Under the pieces are notes generated by a model. It did no database searches and was not told the DNA's origin. It worked only from the letters and a program-made list of their open reading frames with translations. The translations under genes and the position numbers were made by a program. Of a stretch of DNA of 7,752 bases, positions 1-5,334 are shown one piece after another (the stretch's first letter is position 1; every line of letters starts with the position of its first letter). Where the stretch lies: assembly GCA_018716545.1 (NCBI GenBank), contig DVJU01000047.1, forward strand, positions 1 through 7,752. Reading direction: 5' to 3'. Origin of the DNA: Scatomorpha pullicola (lineage in GTDB: Bacteria > Bacillota > Clostridia > Oscillospirales > Oscillospiraceae).

Positions 1-203
1 GCTCCCCGGTCAAAGGGGCTGGCCATGGCCAGAGAATGGACCGGCAGGCCGCGGGCCTCGGCCCACTGGGCCAGAGGGCCGGCCTCGTTGCAGGCCAGCT
101 CCGCCTGGACTCCCTGCCCCTCCAGGGCCTGGAGGAGGGTGCGGATGTACTGTTCCGTCCCCCCCTGCCCGGCGTAGTTGAGCAGGTGCAGCACCCGTGT
201 CAT
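1..203 (-). CDS. GT4-like glycosyltransferase, N-terminal part (cut by window edge)
   Basis: The 67 visible codons begin MTRVLHLLNYAGQGGTEQYI. This is the first beta strand and glycine-rich loop of a GT-B fold retaining glycosyltransferase (GT4 family, which transfers a sugar from a nucleotide sugar to a glycan or lipid acceptor). The GGTE at residues 14-17 followed by a helix matches the GGxE/GGTE segment near the N-terminus of that family; the second strand (around VQAELACNEAG, 32-42) follows. I chose ATG at 203 over the in-frame ATG at 209 because AGGAG lies 7 bases before the former and only 1 base before the latter. The gene starts 40 bp after the metK stop on the same strand with no terminator between, so co-transcription from the metK promoter and control by its SAM riboswitch are likely. 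The nucleotide-sugar binding half is outside the window, so the acceptor and exact family cannot be named. Confidence 0.75.
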   Translation of the reverse strand, partial: MTRVLHLLNYAGQGGTEQYIRTLLQALEGQGVQAELACNEAGPLAQWAEARGLPVHSLAMASPFDRG

Positions 204-243
204 AGGCATTCTCCTCTCTGCCGGCGTGCTTGCCGAGCGGGGC

Positions 244-1428
244 TCACTGGCAGGCGGCCTTCAGCTGGTCGGCCCGGTCGGTGATCTCCCAGCGCACGCC
301 CAGGTCCTCCCGGCCCATGTGGCCGTAGGCGGCCAGCTTCTGGTAGATGGGCTTCTGCAGGTCCAGGTCCCGGATGATGGCGGTGGGGCGGAGGTCAAAG
401 GTCTTGCGCACGGCCTGCTCCAGCACCTCGTCGGCCACGGTGCCGGTGCCGAAGGTCTCCACCAGGATGGAGACGGGCTGGGCCACGCCGATGGCGTAGG
501 CCAGCTGCACCTGGCAGCGGGAGGCCAGGCCGGCGGCCACCACATTTTTAGCGACCCAGCGGGCGGCGTAGGCCGCGGAGCGGTCCACCTTGGTGGGATC
601 CTTGCCGGAGAAGCAGCCGCCGCCGTGGGGCGCGCTGCCGCCGTAGGTGTCCACAATGATCTTCCGGCCGGTGAGGCCGGAGTCCGCCGCCGGGCCGCCC
701 TTGACAAAGCGGCCGGTCGGGTTGACATAATACTTGATGTCGCCCTTGTCCAGCTCGGCGGGAACGGTGGGCTTGATGACGTACTCAATCATGTCGGCGC
801 GGATCTGCTCCAGGCTGACGCCCTCGTCGTGCTGGGTGGAGACGACGACGGTGTCGACGCGCACGGGCTTGCTGTTCTCGTCGTACTCGATGGTGACCTG
901 GGTCTTGCCGTCTGGGCGCAGGTAGGTCAGCAGACCGCTCTTGCGCACCTCGGCGAGGCGGCGGGCCATCTTGTGGGCGAGGGAGATGGGCAGGGGCATC
1001 AGCTCGGGAGTCTCGTCGCAGGCGTAGCCGAACATCATGCCCTGGTCGCCGGCGCCGTTGGTGAGGTCGTCGCCGGTGGCGCCCTCTTTCAGCTCCAGGC
1101 TCTCGTTGACGCCCATGGCTATATCGCCGCTCTGCTCGTCGATGGCGGTCACGACGGCGCAGGTGTTGCAGTCGAAGCCGTAGGCGGCGTCGTCATAGCC
1201 TATGTCCTTGAGTACGCCGCGGGCTATCTTGGGGATGTCGACGTAGCAGCTGGTGGAGATCTCGCCCATGATGTACACCATGCCGGTGGTGGCGGTGCAC
1301 TCGCAGGCCACGTGGCCGTTGGGGTCCTTCTCGAGGATGGCGTCGAGCACGGCGTCGGAAATCTGGTCGCAGACCTTGTCGGGATGTCCTTCGGTAACGG
1401 ATTCGGAAGTAAACAGATAGTGTGCCAT
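244..1428 (-). CDS. metK: S-adenosylmethionine synthetase (methionine adenosyltransferase)
   Basis: This cytosolic enzyme makes S-adenosylmethionine from methionine and ATP, releasing phosphate and pyrophosphate. The 394-residue length is normal for bacterial MetK. Visible signatures are GHPDK at residues 14-18 (ATP-binding His and metal-binding Asp), the GAGDQG hexapeptide at 125-130, the DSGLTGRKIIVDTYGG stretch at 249-264, and GGGCFSGKDPTKVDRS at 269-284 (phosphate-binding Lys and Asp); all key residues are present. The ATG at 1428 is preceded by AAGGAG (1437-1442 on the plus strand) at 8-base spacing, which fixes the start. Upstream lie a consensus promoter, a SAM-I riboswitch and an intrinsic terminator, so expression should fall when SAM is plentiful. 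A glycosyltransferase gene follows 40 bp downstream. One oddity is that ATA isoleucine codons occur only in the first 103 codons (3 of 9 Ile) and never in the remaining 14 Ile, unlike most neighbouring genes. Confidence 0.98.
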   Translation of the reverse strand: MAHYLFTSESVTEGHPDKVCDQISDAVLDAILEKDPNGHVACECTATTGMVYIMGEISTSCYVDIPKIARGVLKDIGYDDAAYGFDCNTCAVVTAIDEQSGDIAMGVNESLELKEGATGDDLTNGAGDQGMMFGYACDETPELMPLPISLAHKMARRLAEVRKSGLLTYLRPDGKTQVTIEYDENSKPVRVDTVVVSTQHDEGVSLEQIRADMIEYVIKPTVPAELDKGDIKYYVNPTGRFVKGGPAADSGLTGRKIIVDTYGGSAPHGGGCFSGKDPTKVDRSAAYAARWVAKNVVAAGLASRCQVQLAYAIGVAQPVSILVETFGTGTVADEVLEQAVRKTFDLRPTAIIRDLDLQKPIYQKLAAYGHMGREDLGVRWEITDRADQLKAACQ

Positions 1429-1501
1429 TTATATATCTCCTTTTTAATAATATGCTTTTCCGCCCGCCATATCAGAGGGCGCGGGGAACGCGCTCCGGCG
1501 C

Positions 1502-1530
1502 AAAAAAGCCGCCGGCGAGAGCCGGCGGCT
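1502..1530 (-). terminator. Intrinsic terminator of the metK SAM-riboswitch expression platform
   Basis: Read on the minus strand, this is a perfect 9-bp stem GCCGCCGGC / GCCGGCGGC around a TCTC loop (1508-1529), followed directly by six T residues (1502-1507). An extra A-T pair can close the base. It lies between the SAM-I aptamer and metK, about 60 bases before the RBS, where a transcription-terminating S-box leader carries its off-switch. Its 5' arm can pair instead with a segment inside the aptamer (see findings). Confidence 0.92.
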
Positions 1531-1546
1531 GTTGCAGTTGAGTTGT

Positions 1547-1642
1547 CCTCATCTTTCGATAATACACCGCCGGATTTGGCACCTTGCTAAAAGCAGGTTG
1601 CCGGGCTTCACAGGGCCGGTCCCTCCGCCACTCTTGATAAGG
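1547..1642 (-). promoter_or_regulatory. SAM-I (S-box) riboswitch aptamer
   Basis: The minus strand matches the S-box core closely. P1 5' strand CCTTATC (1636-1642) is followed by AAGAG, then GGAGGGACCGGCCC with the kink-turn/P2 region, then GAAGCCCGGCAACC and a P3 hairpin CCTGC-TTTTA-GCAAGG. After that come GGTGCCAAATCC and finally GAAAGATGAGG, whose GATGAGG (1547-1553) closes P1 with 7 pairs including one G-U. S-box RNAs bind S-adenosylmethionine and, when loaded, favour the downstream terminator. Here one sits about 15 nt after the predicted transcription start and directly upstream of metK, giving product feedback on SAM synthesis. The P4 segment is short and not clearly self-complementary. 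Identification is by recalled consensus, not a covariance search. Confidence 0.96.
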
Positions 1643-1663
1643 CTGATTTAATTGTGCGTGAGT

Positions 1664-1691
1664 ATTATACTACCGGGCGGGGATTTGTCAA
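1664..1691 (-). promoter_or_regulatory. metK promoter (sigma-A/sigma-70 consensus)
   Basis: On the minus strand there is a perfect -35 TTGACA (1686-1691), a 16-bp GC-rich spacer and a perfect -10 TATAAT (1664-1669). The predicted start near 1657 leaves about 15 nt before riboswitch P1 and a leader of roughly 230 nt before metK. Both hexamers at full consensus imply strong basal initiation, with control left to the riboswitch. Confidence 0.9.
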
Positions 1692-1741
1692 TACTCAAAG
1701 CAGAAAAAATGTCCATCGGGAACAAAATAAAGGGGCTTACG

Positions 1742-2428
1742 TCAATTGACGTGGTCTTTGAGCCTGGCCAGTCCCACGGCCTTGAGGAAAAACTCGTACA
1801 CCGGGGCGATGCGCCTGAAATCCCGCGTGAGCGCGGCGGCGAGTTTGTCGGAGTAGAGCCGGTCGAGCTTCGTCTCCTCGTGCGTGAGGCAGAGGCTCTT
1901 TTGGTCGAGCCAGGCGCGCTCGTTTTCCGGCGCGTCGGGGTGGCGGGAGCGCTTGTAGCGCTCGTCGTCCAGGCGGAAGACCTTCTGCGCTTCGAACGCG
2001 GCGAGCGCGGCGCGCCAGTCCGGGTCGTGCGAGAGTATCATGCCGCGTATGCAGTCCATTATCGCGGGGTCGGTCTGGTACCAGCCGCAGCCCCAGCGCA
2101 GACACCTGGGCGAGAACTCGAACCAGAAGCTGGGGTAGCCCTCGTACTTGGCGCGCAGCAGCGTTATCCACATGACGTCGCGGTAAATGGGCAGCTCCGG
2201 ACCGCGGCGAGTGTCGCGCCAGATGCGGGAAATGCTCTTGCCCACCTTGGGTATGATTATGAGCGAGGGGTCTATCTTCCACATCTCCGGCGCCATGTCC
2301 TCTACGAGCTCGGCAATAGGCTCCACTACCAGCGAGAGATATTCGTCCCGGTGCTCATGGAACCACTCGCGCGAGTTCATCACGCGGTTGAGCGCCATGA
2401 AGTCCAGCGTGGCTTCGGAAAAAGGCAT
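1742..2428 (-). CDS. DUF2461 (TIGR02453) family protein of unknown function
   Basis: A 228-residue soluble protein that matches the DUF2461 pattern throughout. It has NSREWFHEHRDEY at 18-30 (family NxxWFxxHKxxY), a helix VVEPIAELVEDMAPEM, then SISRIWRDTRRGPELPIYRD at 65-84 (family xIfRIyRDtRF...PYK), and an aromatic strand FWFEFSPRCLRWGCGWYQTD at 101-120 (family GfYlHl.P.....GgGiY). The length is typical of the family. No enzymatic activity is established for this family as far as I know, and no catalytic motif is evident, so no function is assigned. The ATG at 2428 has AGGA about 11 bases upstream, a rather long spacing. It has its own extended -10 promoter and is divergent from the membrane-protein pair. 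No terminator hairpin is visible between its stop and the metK promoter, so some read-through into metK is possible. Confidence 0.9.
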   Translation of the reverse strand: MPFSEATLDFMALNRVMNSREWFHEHRDEYLSLVVEPIAELVEDMAPEMWKIDPSLIIIPKVGKSISRIWRDTRRGPELPIYRDVMWITLLRAKYEGYPSFWFEFSPRCLRWGCGWYQTDPAIMDCIRGMILSHDPDWRAALAAFEAQKVFRLDDERYKRSRHPDAPENERAWLDQKSLCLTHEETKLDRLYSDKLAAALTRDFRRIAPVYEFFLKAVGLARLKDHVN

Positions 2429-2460
2429 ATCTGGTCACATCCTGTCTGAAATGCTAGGGA

Positions 2461-2489
2461 ATTATACCACGCCTGAGGCCGGGATGCAA
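2461..2489 (-). promoter_or_regulatory. Promoter for the DUF2461 gene (extended -10)
   Basis: On the minus strand, TGGTATAAT (2461-2469) is an extended -10 element with a perfect TATAAT. A weak -35, TTGCAT (2484-2489), lies 17 bp upstream. Transcription would start near 2454, about 26 nt before the DUF2461 ATG. Confidence 0.65.
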
Positions 2490-2504
2490 GTTTACAAATA
2501 TAGC

Positions 2505-2533
2505 TGGAAAAACGCCCGCATATGTGGTACTAT
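2505..2533 (+). promoter_or_regulatory. Promoter for the rhomboid-like/propeller gene pair
   Basis: TGGAAA (2505-2510) resembles a -35 in 4 of 6 positions. A 17-bp spacer leads to TACTAT (2528-2533), which carries the extended -10 TG two bases upstream. Initiation near 2540 would leave a 30-nt leader containing the palindrome AAATCGATTT (2547-2556) and the AGGAGG ribosome binding site. The -10s of this promoter and the divergent DUF2461 promoter lie about 62 bp apart. Confidence 0.5.
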
Positions 2534-2569
2534 GTTGTTTGCCTCAAAATCGATTTAGGAGGACTGTAA

Positions 2570-3427
2570 ATGCGAGGTTTCATGAAGCGGGTGGATATGT
2601 TCTGCTACAGGCATCCGCGCTTTGGGATAAATAACCTCATGCTCTTTGTCGTGTTCGGCACGCTGGCAGTCTGGCTGCTGGGCGCGATGGACACCACGGG
2701 GAGGCTTGAGTACTACCTGGCGTTCGACGCCAACGCCGTGCTGCACGGCCAGATATGGCGGCTTATAACGTTCATCTTCATACCGCAGAGCAGCGGACTG
2801 TGGCTGCTGCTGTTTTTGTACTTCTACTATTTCATCGGCTCCGCGCTGGAGAGGCAGTGGGGTCCCGGCAGGTTCACCATATACTATCTCATGGGCATGC
2901 TGATGACGGTCATATACGGCTTCATCACGTACTTTGTCACGGGCAGGTCGTATGCGATGACCTCCAACTATATAAATCTCAGCATGTTCTTCGCCTTTGC
3001 CACGCTGTTCCCGGACAACATGGTGCTGGTGTTCTACATCATACCCATAAAGATAAAGTGGCTGGCGCTGGTAGACGCGCTCTACTTTGTCTACGCGATT
3101 TTCTCCGACCTCGGAAGGGGCATGGGCATGATGAGCTTCCTGCCGCTGGTGGCCATGCTCAACTATTTCCTGTTCTGCGGCGACACGCTGATGCAGATGA
3201 TACGGCCGGGAAGCCGCCGGCAGCGCGCCAAGACCATCAACTTCAAGCGCGAGGCCAGGAAGATAAACTACGAGCAGAAGACCAGGGGCTACACCCGCAA
3301 GTGCGCGGTCTGCGGCCGGACGGATACGGACTACCCCGACCTGGAGTTCCGCTACTGCTCCCGCTGCGTGGGAGTGCACTGCTTCTGCCAGGATCACATA
3401 AACAACCACGTCCACTTCACGGAATAA
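2570..3427 (+). CDS. Rhomboid-fold membrane protein lacking protease residues, with C-terminal Cys/His (putative zinc) module
   Basis: A 285-residue polytopic membrane protein starting 7 bases after AGGAGG (2557-2562). Hydrophobic segments lie near 22-40, 64-92, 104-124, 137-158, 162-180 and 187-208. HGQIWRLITFIF at 59-70 matches the rhomboid WRLxT segment, and FIGSALERQWGPGRF at 88-102 matches the rhomboid GxxxE-R turn after helix 2. The catalytic parts are absent. Where active rhomboids carry GxSG there is SNYINLSMFF (132-141), the helix-2 His/Asn are replaced by IPQSSGLW (71-78), and the last helix has no His. It is therefore probably a pseudoprotease comparable in concept to iRhoms or derlins. 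After a basic stretch (212-232) the cytosolic tail holds C245, C248, C263, C266, H270, C271, C273, H276, H280 and H282, enough ligands for two metal sites. The propeller gene follows after 40 bp. Annotation pipelines may call this a rhomboid protease; the residues argue against that. Confidence 0.88.
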   Translation: MRGFMKRVDMFCYRHPRFGINNLMLFVVFGTLAVWLLGAMDTTGRLEYYLAFDANAVLHGQIWRLITFIFIPQSSGLWLLLFLYFYYFIGSALERQWGPGRFTIYYLMGMLMTVIYGFITYFVTGRSYAMTSNYINLSMFFAFATLFPDNMVLVFYIIPIKIKWLALVDALYFVYAIFSDLGRGMGMMSFLPLVAMLNYFLFCGDTLMQMIRPGSRRQRAKTINFKREARKINYEQKTRGYTRKCAVCGRTDTDYPDLEFRYCSRCVGVHCFCQDHINNHVHFTE

Positions 3428-3467
3428 ACCGGACATGGCCGGACATAGAAATTAAACCGGTGGTGTA

Positions 3468-5276
3468 ATGAAAATGCCTTCAGGGAAAAAGAGAAGCAAC
3501 AGTCGGAGCGGAGCTCCGCGCGCATCGCAGTCGACGGCCCGCACTATAGTCATGGGCGTCGTCTTTGCCGCGCTGGTGATACTCCTGATATTCATCGTCT
3601 ACAGGAACGCGACCTACGACCCGGACAGCCGCCCGGCGGACACGGGCGACGGCCTGGTTCAGCCGACCGGCGACGTCGCGCCCACTCCCACCGAGCCCGT
3701 GCCAACGGGCACGCCGGAGCCGACTCCCGAGCCGACGCCGGAGCCCTTTGAGCCGCACGCGGTGGACTCCACCCAGCCCTCGAACTACATCGTGGGCACT
3801 GCCATCGAGGTGGACGGCACCCGCCTGGCCGACGGCGAGACATATGAGGACGACACGGGCATCTATATGGGCTACAGCGAGGAGTACTCCCTGCTGCCCG
3901 GCGTGATAACCTTCCGCGGCAACAACCTGCGCTCGGGCGGCAACTACGGCACTGCCACCATGACGCAAAAGCAGTTCGGCAGCTACTGGACGCACGCCAC
4001 CGGCTCGCTCATGGATCCCATGGACGGAGCCTATTGGTCCGGCAACGGCTGGACAGGCCAGCCGCTCATTGCCGAGTGGCCGTATGAGACGCGGCAGATA
4101 ATGACCAACATGCACGACTGGGCGAGGAACCAGGAGACGCTGGTGGAGGTCATCTACCCCTCCATGGACGGCTACGTCTACTTCCTCGAGCTGGAGACGG
4201 GCAAGGAGACGCGCGACCCGCTGTACATGGGTCTGACCTACAAGGGCACCGGCACGCTCGACCCGCGCGGATATCCGCTGCTCTACATCGGCAGCGGCTA
4301 CAACACCTCCAGGAGCCACGTGTCCATAATAAGCCTTATAGACGGCAGCGTGCTCTATGAGTTCGGCGGCACCGGCGACACCTTTGCGCTGCGCAACTGG
4401 CCGATGTACGACGCCGCGCCGCTGATAGACGCGGACACGGATAAGCTCATCTGGGCGGGCGAGAACGGCGTGCTGTACATCATAACGCTCGGCACGGAGT
4501 ACGACGAGGAGGCCGGCACGATAAGCGTCAACCCCACCCGCACGGTCAAGTGGCGCTATCAGAGCACCAACAACCGCGACAGAGGCTGGTATCTGGGCTT
4601 TGAGGCCTCGCCCATAGTCTGGCAGGGGCACATCTTCATGGCCGACAACAGCGGCAACCTGATGTGCCTCAACCTGAACACCCTGGAGCTGGTGTGGGTG
4701 CAGGACATAGAGGACGACTCCAACTGTACGCCCGTGCTGGACTTCGAGGACGGGCACCCGTACCTGTATATCAGCACCAGCTACCACCTGGGCTGGCGCA
4801 GCTGGACGACGGCCGAGGTGCCGGTGTGGAAGATAGACGCGGAGACCGGCGAGATAGTCTGGCAGGTCAGCTACACCTGCTACAGCGCCGACGGCCTTTC
4901 CGGCGGCGCGCAGAGCAGCATAGCGCTCGGCCAGGGCAGCCTGGACGGACTCATCTACCTCTCCATGGCGCGCTATCCGACCGGCGAGGGCGGCACCCTC
5001 CTGGCGCTGAACAAGTCCGACGGCTCCGAGGCCTGGACGATGAACACGCAGGTGTACAGCTGGTCGACGCCCACCGTGGTGTACGACCAGGACGGCAACG
5101 GCTACGTCATCTACTGCACGCTCGGGCAGTACATGTACCTGCTGGACGGCCTGACCGGCACTCAGCTCGACTCGATGAACTGCTCCGGCAAGTTCGAGGC
5201 CAGCCCGGCGGTGTACAACAACTGGATTGTTGTCGGCCACCGCAACGGCGCCATATGGGGCGTACAGCTCACGTAA
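3468..5276 (+). CDS. Membrane-anchored extracellular PQQ-like beta-propeller protein
   Basis: A 602-residue protein with a basic cytosolic N-terminus (about residues 1-25, rich in K/R), one transmembrane helix (27-45, IVMGVVFAALVILLIFIVY), and a Thr/Pro/Glu-rich linker with three TPEP repeats (82-93). The rest is a propeller domain from about 130 to the end. Blade-like repeats are visible as strand-turn-W patterns: GYVYFLELETGKE (235-247), GSVLYEFGG (293-301), GVLYIITL leading to VKWRY (334-364), GNLMCLNLNTLELVW (396-410), VWKIDAETGEIVWQV (453-467), GTLLALNKSDGSEAW (509-523), and YMYLLDGLTGTQL closing with GAIWGVQL (555-601). These resemble PQQ/YWTD-type repeats that end in W. By the positive-inside rule the propeller is outside. 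No PQQ dehydrogenase active site can be claimed; the domain more likely binds ligand, wall or protein. ATG at 3468 has GGTGG 4 bases upstream; ATG at 3474 is a possible alternative. It is the second gene of an apparent operon and ends at a strong terminator. Confidence 0.92.
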   Translation: MKMPSGKKRSNSRSGAPRASQSTARTIVMGVVFAALVILLIFIVYRNATYDPDSRPADTGDGLVQPTGDVAPTPTEPVPTGTPEPTPEPTPEPFEPHAVDSTQPSNYIVGTAIEVDGTRLADGETYEDDTGIYMGYSEEYSLLPGVITFRGNNLRSGGNYGTATMTQKQFGSYWTHATGSLMDPMDGAYWSGNGWTGQPLIAEWPYETRQIMTNMHDWARNQETLVEVIYPSMDGYVYFLELETGKETRDPLYMGLTYKGTGTLDPRGYPLLYIGSGYNTSRSHVSIISLIDGSVLYEFGGTGDTFALRNWPMYDAAPLIDADTDKLIWAGENGVLYIITLGTEYDEEAGTISVNPTRTVKWRYQSTNNRDRGWYLGFEASPIVWQGHIFMADNSGNLMCLNLNTLELVWVQDIEDDSNCTPVLDFEDGHPYLYISTSYHLGWRSWTTAEVPVWKIDAETGEIVWQVSYTCYSADGLSGGAQSSIALGQGSLDGLIYLSMARYPTGEGGTLLALNKSDGSEAWTMNTQVYSWSTPTVVYDQDGNGYVIYCTLGQYMYLLDGLTGTQLDSMNCSGKFEASPAVYNNWIVVGHRNGAIWGVQLT

Positions 5277-5288
5277 AAGACAAAAAGC

Positions 5289-5321
5289 AGCAGCCGGGGA
5301 TACCGCTCCCCGGCTGCTTTT
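5289..5321. terminator. Bidirectional intrinsic terminator between the propeller gene and pyk
   Basis: A perfect 12-bp stem AGCAGCCGGGGA (5289-5300) / TCCCCGGCTGCT (5307-5318) with a TACCGC loop. Plus-strand transcripts end in CTTTTG; minus-strand transcripts end in GCTTTTTG. It sits between the two convergent stop codons (5276 and 5335) and can serve both genes. Confidence 0.9.
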
Positions 5322-5334
5322 GTATGTATGCCGC

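Noticed and set aside
1455..1500. Short GCGCG / CGCGC hairpin between the metK terminator and the RBS
   Set aside because: Five pairs in very GC-rich sequence with no T-run and no clear relation to the RBS; likely incidental.
178..1590. Long open frame on the plus strand antisense to metK
   Set aside because: It mirrors metK in a GC-rich reading frame, has a low-complexity Gly/Ala/Val/His composition, no RBS, and runs through the riboswitch and terminator. It is a shadow.
2570..3427. Call as an active rhomboid intramembrane serine protease
   Set aside because: No GxSG motif and no helix-6 histidine can be found in the expected segments, so proteolytic activity is not supported.
2555..3436. 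Open frame on the minus strand opposite the rhomboid-like gene
   Set aside because: It covers almost exactly the real gene, is rich in His/Gln/Glu/Val as antisense frames of membrane proteins are, and has no initiation signals.
3429..3446. Direct repeat CCGGACAT, twice with a 10-base period, between the rhomboid-like and propeller genes
   Set aside because: Only two copies of 8 bases, at a position where the stop codon and leader leave little constraint; too little to claim a binding site.
3480..5240. Long open frame on the minus strand opposite the propeller gene
   Set aside because: Its Ala/Val/Arg/His-rich composition is typical of an antisense frame in GC-rich DNA, it has no RBS or recognisable domain, and the plus-strand protein shows clear repeats and a membrane anchor.
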